From Arthrobacter alpinus (GTDB lineage: Bacteria > Actinomycetota > Actinomycetes > Actinomycetales > Micrococcaceae), in contig NZ_FNTV01000001.1 in assembly GCF_900105965.1 (NCBI RefSeq), positions 2,170,001-2,234,000 on the forward strand: a stretch of DNA of 64,000 nucleotides. The letters are read 5' to 3'. The notes below the pieces were generated by a model, which saw only the letters and a list, made by a program, of their open reading frames with translations, did no database searches and had not been told where the DNA came from. Both the position numbers and the translations under genes were made by a program. Within the stretch, counting starts at the first letter, position 1, and every line of letters starts with the position of its first letter. This document shows, piece by piece, positions 43,165-52,505 of this stretch.

Positions 43165-44031
43165 TTAAGTCCCAAATTGGGAACGATTCGAAGGTTCCGG
43201 TGTCACAGGTGCAATTTCGATCGGCGCGGCCACGGGGCGTTTGGCGCTGTGCCCTCCGTTGGTCGGTTCGTGTTTGATGCCCCTGACAACCCATGGCACG
43301 AAGTATTCCCGTGCCCACGTAATGTCCTCGGCCCGGGCCTGCCTCCACCTTTTCTCGGGCAGCGGCTTCGGCGAGCGCGGCTCCAGATTGTGCGGCACGT
43401 TCAGCGTCTTCAGCACCATGGAGGCGACGGCGTGGTGGCCCAACGATGAAGGGTGGAGCCGGTCCGCACTCCACATCTGGGAATCGTGCAGTTCTGTCAT
43501 GGACCACAGGTCTGCGATCAGGGCGCCGTGGTGGTCTGCAATGCCCCGTAGGTTTTCGTTGTAGATGGCGATCTTGGAGCGGAATTGTCCCAGTACTGTG
43601 GCTCTGCCTGAATCCGGGCCGACGAAGATCAATACGTTCACGCCCCGTGAACGGAGAATTTCGACGGCGTTTTCCACCTCCGCCGCCAGCCTGTCCGGAT
43701 CGGCTCCGGGATGAAAGAGATCGTTGCCACCGGCCTGCATCGATAAGAGGTCGGGTTTCAGGGCCAGTGCATGGCCCAGCTGGGTTTCAAAGACTTCGTG
43801 CAGGAGCTGTCCGCGGACGGCCAGGTTGGCGTAAGCAAAATCGGGGACGCCGCGGCTGAGTTCCTCGGCCACCCTGTCCGCCCATCCCCTGTGTCCGCCT
43901 GGGCTGAGCGGCTCGGGATCGTCCAGGCCTTCGGTGAAGGAATCGCCCATAGCTACAAAGCGCCGCCAGGGATGCGGCGGCAGCATGCGTGGCTGCCCGC
44001 TCCCTCCACCACCTTCAGTTTCGAATCCCAT
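43165..44031 (-). CDS. SGNH/GDSL hydrolase
   Basis: 288 residues from ATG 44031. All four blocks of the SGNH fold are visible: AMGDSFTEG (nucleophile Ser), NLAVRG (Gly), QAGGNDL (Asn), and DRLHPSSLGH (Asp and His). No signal peptide, so cytoplasmic esterase/lipase is likely. Substrate unknown. Ends in a basic, proline-rich tail. 50 bases downstream of the SpoIIM-like gene. Confidence 0.88.
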   Translation of the reverse strand: MGFETEGGGGSGQPRMLPPHPWRRFVAMGDSFTEGLDDPEPLSPGGHRGWADRVAEELSRGVPDFAYANLAVRGQLLHEVFETQLGHALALKPDLLSMQAGGNDLFHPGADPDRLAAEVENAVEILRSRGVNVLIFVGPDSGRATVLGQFRSKIAIYNENLRGIADHHGALIADLWSMTELHDSQMWSADRLHPSSLGHHAVASMVLKTLNVPHNLEPRSPKPLPEKRWRQARAEDITWAREYFVPWVVRGIKHEPTNGGHSAKRPVAAPIEIAPVTPEPSNRSQFGT

Positions 44032-44081
44032 GTCCCCATAGTGCACCCATTCTGGCGCCAAAGGTGAGCACGGATTTCGTC

Positions 44082-45074
44082 TCAGGCAGAGCGGACGGAG
44101 GCTCCGGCGTCGTCCGCGGAGAGATCGCCTGTCTCCCCTGCACGCACGGCGCGGCCGCCGAGGATCAAGGTGTAGGCCCAGTAGGCGGCCAGGACAAGGG
44201 CTCCGATGGTGATCTTGGCCCATACCGGTAAGGGGCTGGGCGTGACGAAACCTTCCACAAGACCTGACACGAAGAGGACAATGACCAGGCCGGCCGCCAC
44301 GGTAATGAGCGATCTTCCTTCGCGAGCCAGCGAGTCGAGACGGGTTTGCGGACCGGGGCTCACCCATGACCAGAAGATGCGCAGTCCCGCGGCGGCGGCG
44401 ATGAAGATGGCCGTCAACTCCATGAGACCGTGCGGGAGGATGTAGCTGAAGAAGACGTCGCCGCGCTCAAAGGCAAACATGACACCGGCCGTCATGCCCA
44501 CGTTCTGTGCGTTCATGAAGATTGAGTACGGGATGAAGACACCCGTGACACCGAACGCCACGCACTGGGCAGCGATCCAGGCATTGTTGGTCCAGACGGC
44601 GCCGGCAAAGGACGCGGCGGGGTTTTCCGAGTAGTAGTTTACGAAGTCGTGGTCTACCAGTTGCTGCAGCTCAGCGTTACTGCCCATGGCGGCCATGACG
44701 GCGGGGTTCCCTGCGGTCCACACGGCAAACAGGGAACCGACCAGGACAAAGACGGCGCCGATGATGACCGTCAGCCATCGCAGGCGGTAGAACGCTGCAG
44801 GGAGTGAGATGGCAAAGAACCGTGCCGTATCAACGAAGAAGTTGGATTTCGCACCGGTGAATCGGGTCCGGGCATTGGCCAAGGTTGCCGAGAGCGAAGT
44901 GGAAATGGAGCTTTCCGCCGCAACCGAGCGGATCAATGAAAGCTGCGCCGAGACGCTTTGGTACAGCTCCAGGAGTTCATCGGCCTCGTCCCCCGTGAGC
45001 CGGCGCTTGCGGGCAAGGGCATCGAGCCGCGCCCATTGAGGGCTGTGCACTGTTGTAAAAGCATCCATGTCCAT
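44082..45074 (-). CDS. Stage II sporulation protein M-like membrane protein
   Basis: 330 residues, MDMDAF start at 45074 with GGGG just upstream. A soluble helical N-terminus of about 100 residues (ARKRRLTGDEADELLELYQ) is followed by about six membrane helices; NVGMTAGVMFAFERGDVFFSYILPHGLMELTAIF is the SpoIIM/DUF95 hallmark (spoken of in two parts: NVGMTAG and ILPHGLMELTA). No sporulation is implied in this lineage; the protein usually neighbours RDD, DUF58 and MoxR genes, as here. Divergent from the RDD gene 44 bases away. Confidence 0.87.
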   Translation of the reverse strand: MDMDAFTTVHSPQWARLDALARKRRLTGDEADELLELYQSVSAQLSLIRSVAAESSISTSLSATLANARTRFTGAKSNFFVDTARFFAISLPAAFYRLRWLTVIIGAVFVLVGSLFAVWTAGNPAVMAAMGSNAELQQLVDHDFVNYYSENPAASFAGAVWTNNAWIAAQCVAFGVTGVFIPYSIFMNAQNVGMTAGVMFAFERGDVFFSYILPHGLMELTAIFIAAAAGLRIFWSWVSPGPQTRLDSLAREGRSLITVAAGLVIVLFVSGLVEGFVTPSPLPVWAKITIGALVLAAYWAYTLILGGRAVRAGETGDLSADDAGASVRSA

Positions 45075-45118
45075 CTGCCCCAGCATATCGGGGACAGAGG
45101 CGTGGATAGACTGATGAC

Positions 45119-45922
45119 ATGTCCGCAATCATTACCGGTGAAGCAGTTGTCCTTGAGCTTCGCCCCGCATCCTTTGCCGCGCGCTCTTTGGCCACCGCGA
45201 TCGATGTGGCGGCCACCGTGATCGTGGGGATTGGCTTGCTACTGCTGTTTTCCGCACTGCCACTAGTGCTGGACGGCGCGGCCACGCGGGCCATCACGTT
45301 GGTGGTGGTGGTGACATTGCTGGTGATTGTGCCCATCACGGTGGAGACACTCACCCGCGGAAAATCGTTGGGCAAGCTGGCCATGGGCCTGCGGATTGTG
45401 AGGGACGACGGCGGCGCCATCCGTTTCCGTCATGCCATGATCCGTGCGCTGTTGGCGGTTTTGGAGATTTACATGACGCTGGGTTCCGTTGCGTGCCTGG
45501 TGTCCCTGTTCAATGAAAAATCCAAGAGGCTGGGCGACATGCTGGCCGGCACCTATGCCATTCGCGACCGCGTGGCCAAGGTGGTTCCGCTGCAGGTCTC
45601 GGTCCATCCCCAGTTGGTGCAGTGGGCCGCTCTTGTAGACATTGGCCGTCTGCCTGACACGCTGGCTCGGCGCATCTCCATGTACTTGCGGCAAGGAAAT
45701 TCCATGGCGCCGGCATCGCGCCATGCCCTGGGTATTGAGCTGGCCAACGAGGCCAGCGCCTTTGTAGCCCCACTACCTGCTCCAGGTACTCCCCCGGATA
45801 TTTTCCTGGCCGCACTGATCTCCGAGCGCCGCGAACGTGAGTACTCACGTATGACGGCAACGGCCCAGCGTGCTGCAGAAATCCGCGGTCAACTGCAGCG
45901 GCATGGCGTAAAGGGCAGCTGA
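45119..45922 (+). CDS. RDD family membrane protein
   Basis: 267 residues. RDD domain (about 10-155) with the initial LRPASFAARSLATAIDV (Arg and Asp of the RDD name), three membrane helices, and TRGKSLGKLAMGLRIVRDDG between helices 2 and 3. A soluble C-terminal region of about 110 residues follows. RDD proteins have been linked to Na+/H+ transport in some species, but the function is generally unknown. Divergent partner of the SpoIIM-like gene. Confidence 0.88.
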   Translation: MSAIITGEAVVLELRPASFAARSLATAIDVAATVIVGIGLLLLFSALPLVLDGAATRAITLVVVVTLLVIVPITVETLTRGKSLGKLAMGLRIVRDDGGAIRFRHAMIRALLAVLEIYMTLGSVACLVSLFNEKSKRLGDMLAGTYAIRDRVAKVVPLQVSVHPQLVQWAALVDIGRLPDTLARRISMYLRQGNSMAPASRHALGIELANEASAFVAPLPAPGTPPDIFLAALISERREREYSRMTATAQRAAEIRGQLQRHGVKGS

Positions 45923-45956
45923 TTTCCCGCTGTTCGGGACTGCAGTATCGTCACCC

Positions 45957-46007
45957 GTACTAATGAAATAGTACCCAAAGTTGAGTACTTGGATAGTGAA
46001 CCAAGTA
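45957..46007. promoter_or_regulatory. Two inverted repeats upstream of flp
   Basis: GTACTA-ATGAAA-TAGTAC (45957-45974) and TACTTGG-ATAGTGAA-CCAAGTA (45986-46007), both perfect and 11 bases apart. They share the TACT/AGTA core, suggesting a pair of operator sites. Confidence 0.5.
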
Positions 46008-46253
46008 GTGCTTTCCAAGTTTTTGAAAAACTCTTATTCTCACTTTTTCTGATTTGGATTCACTACCCTATTTGCGATCCAGGAAAGCGCTTACTCCCCG
46101 TGTTCTGGCGGAACGTTGTTTTGACAAAATGGTGCGGATTAATGCGGCAGGAAATTCGAGTGTGTCCACTCTAGACCCCATTGCCCCAACCGGGTTTAGT
46201 TGTTCTCAGCCGGGGAAAAGATTTCACCGGGTTTCAACCGAAGTACAAAAGCT

Positions 46254-46290
46254 GGTCTCGCAAGGTCTCTCGCACGGTCTCAATGGTCTC
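46254..46290. repeat. Four GGTCTC direct repeats in the flp leader
   Basis: GGTCTC at 46254, 46264, 46276 and 46285, i.e. start-to-start steps of 10, 12 and 9 bases (about one helical turn each), about 85-120 bases upstream of flp. Could be binding sites for a regulator that contacts one face of DNA. Confidence 0.45.
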
Positions 46291-46374
46291 CCATTCAGCA
46301 CCCTCTCTAGGTCCCTCTGGCCCGCCTAAAGTTCTTCGGCAAATTGAATTCCTTTATGAAAGCAGGAACTTGAA

Positions 46375-46587
46375 ATGTTGAAGCTCTACGTAACCATGCA
46401 GTCCATGTTCATCGCTGGCACTGACCGTCTCCGCGGCGACAATGAAAAAGGCGCAACCGCTGTTGAGTACGGCATCATGGTCGCCCTTATTGCCGTTGTC
46501 ATCATCGTTGCCGTCACAACCATCGGCACCACACTGTTGGGCAAGTTCAATGCAGTCATCACTGGCCTTGGTGGAACTGTCGGCTAG
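46375..46587 (+). CDS. flp: Flp-type IVb pilin
   Basis: 70 residues, the major Tad pilin. A short leader ends in a Gly: EKG-ATAVEYG is the Flp processing site with the conserved Glu-Tyr at +5/+6. The hydrophobic helix IMVALIAVVIIVAVTTIG follows, then a short polar C-terminus. The prepilin peptidase at 53971-54474 should cleave after the Gly. First gene of the pilus locus. Confidence 0.93.
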   Translation: MLKLYVTMQSMFIAGTDRLRGDNEKGATAVEYGIMVALIAVVIIVAVTTIGTTLLGKFNAVITGLGGTVG

Positions 46588-46607
46588 CGGACAAGTTCCA
46601 CCCCTCG

Positions 46608-46640
46608 GGTGGCGGCTCCACACATTGCGGAGCCACCACC
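46608..46640 (+). terminator. Hairpin between flp and cpaB (possible attenuator)
   Basis: GGTGGCGGCTCC (46608-46619) pairs with GGAGCCACCACC (46629-46640) with one mismatch, around a 9-base loop; no T tract follows. It probably stabilises or partly terminates the flp mRNA, so that pilin exceeds the assembly proteins. Confidence 0.5.
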
Positions 46641-46747
46641 TGAGGAAAGCCGGCAGAGGCAAAATCCGGCGATAGCCGTGAACACCCAGACGCCATCTAG
46701 GGCGTCCATCAATTCTTGAGATGTACCCAGAGGTGGGGGAATCAGAC

Positions 46748-47476
46748 ATGAAATCTCGTTTACTCGGAGGCATAACCGCACTCGTTTTGGCGATCGTCGG
46801 AACGATTATGCTGGTCAATTACGTTTCACACGCGGACCGCAGGGCGCAGGCGTCGCTGGATCCGGTAGACGTGGTAATTATCGAGTCCGCCGTCCCCGCC
46901 GGGACCACTGCGGAGGAGCTGAAGTCCCACGTCCAGGTCCGCTCTATTCCTGGAGCGGCAAAGGCAGCCGACGCACTGTCTTCCCTTACAGGCCTCGAAG
47001 GACAAGTCACATCAGTAACTCTGGAACCGGGGGAGCAACTGCTGGCAAGCCGGCTGGTTGACCCCTCGCAACAAATCCTGCCCGGGACCGTTGAGGTCCC
47101 CGCTGACATGCAGGAGGTCACTGTCCTACTGCCGCCGGAGGGAGTTGTAGGAGGCACGGTCCGGGCAGGAGATGTGGTTGGTGTCTTCGTGACTTACACC
47201 GATCCCGCCAAGTCCGATGTTTCCGCCACGCGGCTGCTCTTTGACAAGGTCCTTGTCACGGCCGTTCAGCAGGCGCCGCCCAGCACGGAGCAGACCCCCG
47301 ATGGCACGTCGGCCATTCCGAGTGGCTCATCGTTTGTCACTTTTGCCCGCAATGCCACTGATTCTGCCAAAATCATCCTCAGCACCCGCAGCGGCAACAT
47401 CTGGTTGACGAAGCAAACGGCCAAGACACCCACCAGCGACGGAACGCCCGTCACCACAGCCGGGATTTTCCAATGA
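46748..47476 (+). CDS. cpaB: Flp pilus assembly protein CpaB/RcpC
   Basis: 242 residues from ATG 46748 (GGGGGA upstream). One N-terminal membrane helix (LLGGITALVLAIVGTIMLV), then a SAF domain (about 38-105; VVIIESAVPAGTTAEEL, LEPGEQLLASRLV) and the RcpC beta domain (VEVPADMQEVTVLLPPEGVVGG, VRAGDVVGVFV). Periplasm-side scaffold protein of Tad systems. Overlaps tadZ by 4 bases. Confidence 0.9.
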   Translation: MKSRLLGGITALVLAIVGTIMLVNYVSHADRRAQASLDPVDVVIIESAVPAGTTAEELKSHVQVRSIPGAAKAADALSSLTGLEGQVTSVTLEPGEQLLASRLVDPSQQILPGTVEVPADMQEVTVLLPPEGVVGGTVRAGDVVGVFVTYTDPAKSDVSATRLLFDKVLVTAVQQAPPSTEQTPDGTSAIPSGSSFVTFARNATDSAKIILSTRSGNIWLTKQTAKTPTSDGTPVTTAGIFQ

Positions 47477-48663
47477 GCCGTTTTCTAGCCCTCACCGCAT
47501 CAGCGGAGTTTGAACTTCATCTCTCAACCTCGATGGGATCAAGTCACGCATTGCAGGTGGTTACAGCCACCGCCGCCATGGAAACACCATTTGAGCTGTT
47601 GGCCCGGAATCTGGGCGGCATCGTCGATGTGGTGATCCTTGGCCCCGATCTCACCGAACAGCAGGCCTTTTCACTGGCTGCGGGATTCGACCGGCAGTAC
47701 CCCGAAATTTCCGTGGTGCTGGCAGCGCACCCGTCAGCCGAGATGATGCTGGCAGCCATGCGCTCCGGGATACGCGACGTCATTGCCCCTGACACCGAAG
47801 CCGAACAGCTACGGGCTTCAGTAGAGCGTGCGGCACTCACAGCCGCTTCCCGTAGGTTAGTCGCCGAAGGAAAAGCTGATCCGCAAAGTTCACGGGGACG
47901 CGTGATCTCCGTAATGTCGCCCAAAGGCGGGGTGGGAAAGACAACTGTGGCGACCAACGTAGCCGTGGGACTGGCCAAAATAGCGCCCATGGGAGTGGTG
48001 ATTGTTGACCTGGACCTACAGTTCGGCGACGTCGCTTCCGGCCTCGGCCTCGAGCCAAGTTACACAATCACCGACGTTGTCAGTGGCGACGCGGCAAATG
48101 ACGCCATGGTGTTGAAAGCCTACCTGAGTCCACATCCCACGGGGCTCTATGCCATGTGCGCTCCGCTGCTTCCTGCAGACGCGGATCAGATCAAGCCGGC
48201 GCAATTGTCCACTCTGATAAGCCAGCTCTCCTTGGAGTTTCCCTTTGTTGTCCTTGACACCTCACCAGGGCTTGGCGAAGAAGTTCTTGCCGCATTGGAA
48301 CTCGCCACGGACGGCATTTGGGTGTGCGGTATGGACATACCCAGCATCCGCGGTCTCAGCCATGGTCTGGAAGTTCTGCGCCAATTGGACCTGATGCCGC
48401 CGCAGAACATCATTGTTCTCAACTTCGCCAACAAGCACAACGGGCTGTCAATCAAGGACGTTGAGGCCACGGTTGGGCTGCCGGTGGACATCGTGCTGCC
48501 GCAATCCCGGACGTTGCCGTTCTCCACGAACGCGGGCGTACCCCTTCTTCAGGACAACCGGAAGGACCCCACCACCAAGGGACTGAACAATCTGGTTGCC
48601 AAACTAACAAGCGGTTCGGCAACCGCACGCAAGAACAACCACAGAAGGGCTGAAATCTCATGA
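47473..48663 (+). CDS. tadZ: TadZ/CpaE-type MinD-like ATPase
   Basis: 396 residues. N-terminal receiver-like domain without the phospho-acceptor pattern, then a ParA/MinD ATPase with deviant Walker A SPKGGVGKTTVATNV (about 154-168), VIVDLDLQFGDV and VLDTSPGLGEEVLAALE. Localises the Tad machine to its assembly site. ATGA overlap on both sides shows tight translational coupling in the operon. Confidence 0.9.
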   Translation: MSRFLALTASAEFELHLSTSMGSSHALQVVTATAAMETPFELLARNLGGIVDVVILGPDLTEQQAFSLAAGFDRQYPEISVVLAAHPSAEMMLAAMRSGIRDVIAPDTEAEQLRASVERAALTAASRRLVAEGKADPQSSRGRVISVMSPKGGVGKTTVATNVAVGLAKIAPMGVVIVDLDLQFGDVASGLGLEPSYTITDVVSGDAANDAMVLKAYLSPHPTGLYAMCAPLLPADADQIKPAQLSTLISQLSLEFPFVVLDTSPGLGEEVLAALELATDGIWVCGMDIPSIRGLSHGLEVLRQLDLMPPQNIIVLNFANKHNGLSIKDVEATVGLPVDIVLPQSRTLPFSTNAGVPLLQDNRKDPTTKGLNNLVAKLTSGSATARKNNHRRAEIS

Positions 48664-50117
48664 GTTTGAGTAACCGCCTGGAATCGGCCCGACTCGCAAA
48701 TGAAAGCCACACACCACTGGCTCTAACGCCCCCACCTACGGCGACAGCAGCGATTCCCGCCGCACCAAAACCCGAAAGTGTCCGACCGCTCGGCCATCCG
48801 GGCAAGACGCCCCAAGTTACCTCGCCGGATGCACTTGCGGGCATCAAGCAGCGAGCCGCTGAACAACTCACCGCCCGCCTTGGCTCCCGCATCACCGACA
48901 GCAGCCTGGACGAAGGGGATGTCCGGCGCATGGTCCGGGAAGCCTTGGGTGACTTCATCGATGACGCACATGTTCCACTGACACCGGAAGAACGACGCCG
49001 GCTCATCCGGGAGATCGTGGACGAGGTACTTGGCCTCGGCCCTCTCCAGCGACTCCTTGACGACCCCCTGGTCACAGAAATCATGGTAAACGGGGCCAAT
49101 AAGATCTATGTAGAGCGTGGCGGCCGCCTGTACCTGACAGGTACCACTTTTACCTCAGATTCCCACCTGCGCCGGGTGATCGAGCGCATAGTTTCACGCA
49201 TCGGACGCCGGATCGATGAGTCGTCACCTCTGGTTGATGCCCGCCTGCAGGATGGTTCGCGCGTGAATGCCGTCATACCGCCCCTGGCAGTGGATGGACC
49301 AACCTTGACGATCCGCAAATTCGCCGCTGTACCCTTGACGGTAGAAGACCTGATCGGATTTGACTCCCTCTCGCCAGCTATGGCCAAGGTTCTCGACGCG
49401 TGTGTCAAGGCCCGTCTCAATATCATCGTCTCGGGCGGTACAGGGACCGGTAAGACAACCTTGCTAAATGTCCTCTCTTCCTTCATTCCTGACGATGAAA
49501 GAATTGTGACCATTGAAGACGCGGTGGAGTTGCAACTGCAACAAGACCACGTTGTCAGGCTGGAAAGCCGGCCGGCGAATATTGAGGGCAGAGGTGCCGT
49601 TGATATCCGGGATCTGGTCAGGAATTCCCTGCGAATGCGTCCCGACCGGATAGTTGTCGGCGAAGTCCGGGGCGGCGAGGCCCTGGACATGTTGCAGGCC
49701 ATGAATACCGGCCACGACGGCTCCATCTCCACGGTGCACGCAAACTCACCTCGAGATGCCGTGGCCCGCCTTGAAACGCTTGTTCTTATGGCCGGGATGG
49801 ACTTGCCCCTGCGGGCCATCCGCGAGCAAATCGCCAGCGCCGTCCACCTGGTGGTGCAATTGAGCAGGCTCAAGGACGGTAGTCGCAGAGTGACCCACAT
49901 CACTGAAGTGCTTGGCATGGAAGGAGACGTGGTGACACTCCAAGATGCCTTTGTCTTTGACTATGCTGCCGGTGTTGACTCCCACGGCCGAATTTTGGGC
50001 AAGACGGTAACCACCGGTGTCCGTCCACGCTTCGTTGACAGATTGGCTGATCTCGGCATCGCCCTGCCACCTGAGATCTTTACTCCCCAGCCTCTGCCGT
50101 TGGGAAGGAGGGCGTGA
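48660..50117 (+). CDS. tadA: TadA/CpaF secretion ATPase
   Basis: 485 residues, type II/IV secretion ATPase. N-terminal variable region rich in Pro and Ala, then the all-alpha domain with LLDDPLVTEIMVNGANKIYVE, Walker A SGGTGTGKTT, the Asp box IVTIEDAVELQL, and Walker B/His box IVVGEVRGGEALDMLQAMNTGHDGS. The last two segments match TadA closely. Powers pilin polymerisation. Overlaps tadB by 4 bases. Confidence 0.93.
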   Translation: MSLSNRLESARLANESHTPLALTPPPTATAAIPAAPKPESVRPLGHPGKTPQVTSPDALAGIKQRAAEQLTARLGSRITDSSLDEGDVRRMVREALGDFIDDAHVPLTPEERRRLIREIVDEVLGLGPLQRLLDDPLVTEIMVNGANKIYVERGGRLYLTGTTFTSDSHLRRVIERIVSRIGRRIDESSPLVDARLQDGSRVNAVIPPLAVDGPTLTIRKFAAVPLTVEDLIGFDSLSPAMAKVLDACVKARLNIIVSGGTGTGKTTLLNVLSSFIPDDERIVTIEDAVELQLQQDHVVRLESRPANIEGRGAVDIRDLVRNSLRMRPDRIVVGEVRGGEALDMLQAMNTGHDGSISTVHANSPRDAVARLETLVLMAGMDLPLRAIREQIASAVHLVVQLSRLKDGSRRVTHITEVLGMEGDVVTLQDAFVFDYAAGVDSHGRILGKTVTTGVRPRFVDRLADLGIALPPEIFTPQPLPLGRRA

Positions 50118-51064
50118 TGCCCCCGGATTCAGTTTTACCGGTCGGTGTAGCTTTCATCCTGATCGCAATCATGCTGGCATTGTTCACTACTTTCAGGCCG
50201 CACTACAAAGACATTAAAATTAGCCGGCGCAGGCCTTCCTCCGCCCAGGACGAGACGTCTGTGATTTCCAGGTTGAGCGAGGTGACGGTCGCGGCGGTCG
50301 AGCACCGATTCGGCCCAGGGATCAGCGGCCCTTTCGGCCGCGACGCATTGGGCGGCGCGGGCCTGAAGTCTACCGCGTCCGAATTCATCGTTCTTATTCT
50401 GTCCGCCAGCCTTGTACTTGGCGCCATCGGACTACTGATTCAAGGGCTGCTGCTGGCATTCCTGTTCGCTGCAATGGGACCTGTGGGAGCCTGGCTCTTC
50501 ATCAAGGCCAAAACCGGCCGCCGGCAAGCGGCATTTGAAGGCCAGCTCAGTGACATGCTGATGTCCCTCTCAGGAAGCCTGCGTGCAGGACACGGCGTGG
50601 CACAGAGCATGCAGAGCGCAAGCGCTGAAATGCCAGCACCCATGGGCGAGGAACTCGCCCGGATTGTCAACGAGACAAGGGTGGGCAGGCCGGCCACCGA
50701 GTCCATGGCTGAGGTGGGTCGGAGAATGCAATGCGAAGATTTCGAATGGCTCAGCCAGGCCATCGAGATCAACCGGGAAGTAGGCGGAGATCTGGCCGGA
50801 GTTCTTGACCATGTCGCAGAGACTGTTCGGGAGCGGGCGCAAATCAAGGGCCAGGTCCGTGCGTTGGCGGCGGAAGGAAAGTTTTCGGCCTACATCCTGG
50901 TGGCACTTCCATTCTGTGTTGCAGCATTCATCAACCTGACCAATCCGGGGTATATGAGTGTACTCGTGCAGAACACGCTCGGGTGGGTACTAATTGCCAC
51001 GGGCGTGATCATGATGGCGATCGGTTCCATTTGGATCAGCCGCATGGTCAAGATCAAATTTTAG
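50114..51064 (+). CDS. tadB: TadB inner-membrane platform protein
   Basis: 316 residues. One N-terminal helix, then a paired-helix region at about 95-125, a T2SSF/GspF domain (LSDMLMSLSGSLRAGHGVAQ, GDLAGVLDHVAETVRER) and two C-terminal helices. Forms the assembly platform with TadC. 11-base gap to tadC. Confidence 0.9.
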   Translation: MMPPDSVLPVGVAFILIAIMLALFTTFRPHYKDIKISRRRPSSAQDETSVISRLSEVTVAAVEHRFGPGISGPFGRDALGGAGLKSTASEFIVLILSASLVLGAIGLLIQGLLLAFLFAAMGPVGAWLFIKAKTGRRQAAFEGQLSDMLMSLSGSLRAGHGVAQSMQSASAEMPAPMGEELARIVNETRVGRPATESMAEVGRRMQCEDFEWLSQAIEINREVGGDLAGVLDHVAETVRERAQIKGQVRALAAEGKFSAYILVALPFCVAAFINLTNPGYMSVLVQNTLGWVLIATGVIMMAIGSIWISRMVKIKF

Positions 51065-51075
51065 GAGCTGGCCCC

Positions 51076-51960
51076 ATGTCCACAACCGCATGGCTGTTGA
51101 TCGCCATAATTATCCTTCCGTTGTCATACCTGGCTTGGTCCTTGATTGCCGTGGACCGGCTGTCCGCCCGCTTGATCCAGTTGAGGCTGCGTTCCGTGGC
51201 CAGGAAGCCCCAGGCCGACACAGCAGAGGTCATGCAGGGAGGATTGGTCAAGTTGGCTCGCAAGCTGACGCCAGGCAGTTATGTGGCCCATTTGAACCGA
51301 ATGTTGGGGAACGCCGGGAGACCCGCCTCCATGCCTTTGGACAGGCTCCTGGCAATCAAGCCCCTCGCCGCGCTTGGCGGGGCGATGGTCGGCCTGCTCG
51401 TTGCCTCCTCAGGTTCATCGAGGGCGGTCTTGCTTGCCATCGGCATCACGGCAGGCTGCTATTTCCTCCCCGACGCGCTGGTATACAACACGGGCACCAA
51501 GCGCCGGGCCGCCATAACTCTAGACCTTCCCAACGTCATGGACCAGCTCTTGATCTCCGTCGAAGCGGGGCTGGGCTTCGAAGCCGCCATGTCTAGGGTG
51601 GGGGCAAGCGGCAAAGGACCCATGGCCGAAGAGATGTCACGAACGCTGCAAGACATCCAAGCCGGGCGGACCCGCCGCGAAGCGTACAAGGACATGGCCG
51701 AGCGGTCTTCGGTTCCGGACCTGAAGAGTTTTGTTGGTGCGGTGATACAAGCCGATGTGCAGGGCCTCTCCGTGGCTCGCGTGTTGAAACCGCAGGCAGA
51801 CCAGATGCGAATCAAGCGCCGCCTCCGTGCGGAGGAAAAAGCGATGAAGCTTCCGGTTGCCGTAGTTTTCCCACTTCTTCTCTTTATTTTCCCGCCGCTA
51901 TTCATAGTCATTTTGGGCCCAGCAGTCATCAATGCCATTGCCACATTCTCGGGGCGATGA
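51076..51960 (+). CDS. tadC: TadC inner-membrane platform protein
   Basis: 294 residues from ATG 51076 (GGAGC upstream). N-terminal helix (WLLIAIIILPLSYLAW), two helices near 95-135, then a T2SSF domain (MDQLLISVEAGLGFEAAM, GLSVARVLKPQADQMR) and a final helix LLLFIFPPLFIVILGPAVI. Shorter partner of TadB. Confidence 0.9.
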   Translation: MSTTAWLLIAIIILPLSYLAWSLIAVDRLSARLIQLRLRSVARKPQADTAEVMQGGLVKLARKLTPGSYVAHLNRMLGNAGRPASMPLDRLLAIKPLAALGGAMVGLLVASSGSSRAVLLAIGITAGCYFLPDALVYNTGTKRRAAITLDLPNVMDQLLISVEAGLGFEAAMSRVGASGKGPMAEEMSRTLQDIQAGRTRREAYKDMAERSSVPDLKSFVGAVIQADVQGLSVARVLKPQADQMRIKRRLRAEEKAMKLPVAVVFPLLLFIFPPLFIVILGPAVINAIATFSGR

Positions 51961-52049
51961 CAATGACGTTCCCGAATACCGGAAAGCGGGCAGGTGGAGC
52001 CGCAGAAGGACCGGCAAGCAACGACCGTGCATTTCGGAAGGAGCAGCAG

Positions 52050-52505
52050 ATGTTCAAGACAGCAAAAGTAATTCCCCGGAATCCATCGAAGAAGCAACGC
52101 GGTGCGGCAGCCGTCGAATTCGCGCTGATCCTTCCCTTACTCCTGGCCATGCTCTTCGGCGTGATCGACTACGGGATCCTCTTCGGACAAAACATGAGCC
52201 TGCAAAACGCTGCGCGTGAAGGTGCACGACAGGGCATCCTGCAGGGCGAAGTTCTCACCTCCACGACCCAAGCCAGGGGCCTGCTGGATCCTGCCAAGCT
52301 TCAGATAAAGTTCACCGTCGACACCACGGCAGGCGCCCCCGGCTCAATGGTTGTCTGCGTACGCTACCCACAGTCTTCGCTGACAGGCTTCTTCGCCTGG
52401 GCGCTGAAGGGCACGTCGCAGGCCAAGACCGTCATGCGGATGGAAGGCACCGCGGGTGTCACCTCCGGAGCAAAGAATTGGAACGGAGGATCATGCACCC
52501 TCTAA
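52050..52505 (+). CDS. tadE: TadE-like pseudopilin
   Basis: 151 residues from ATG 52050, chosen because AAGGAG stands 6-8 bases upstream; the ATG at 51957 overlapping the tadC stop would add 31 polar residues. RGAAAVEFALILPLLLAMLFGVIDYG is the TadE signature (cleavage before the AAVEF block, conserved Glu), followed by NAAREGARQG. Minor pilin of Tad systems. Overlaps tadG by 13 bases. Confidence 0.88.
   Translation: MFKTAKVIPRNPSKKQRGAAAVEFALILPLLLAMLFGVIDYGILFGQNMSLQNAAREGARQGILQGEVLTSTTQARGLLDPAKLQIKFTVDTTAGAPGSMVVCVRYPQSSLTGFFAWALKGTSQAKTVMRMEGTAGVTSGAKNWNGGSCTL

Larger units (their letters stand above)
45923..46374. other. 452-bp leader region upstream of the Tad locus
   Basis: A/T-richer than the flanking genes. 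Contains two inverted repeats (45957-45974 and 45986-46007), one TTGACA hexamer near 46121, and four GGTCTC copies (46254-46290) before the flp ribosome site (AGGA 8 bases before ATG). This is an unusually long leader for a pilin gene and the natural place for control of the whole pilus operon. Confidence 0.55.
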
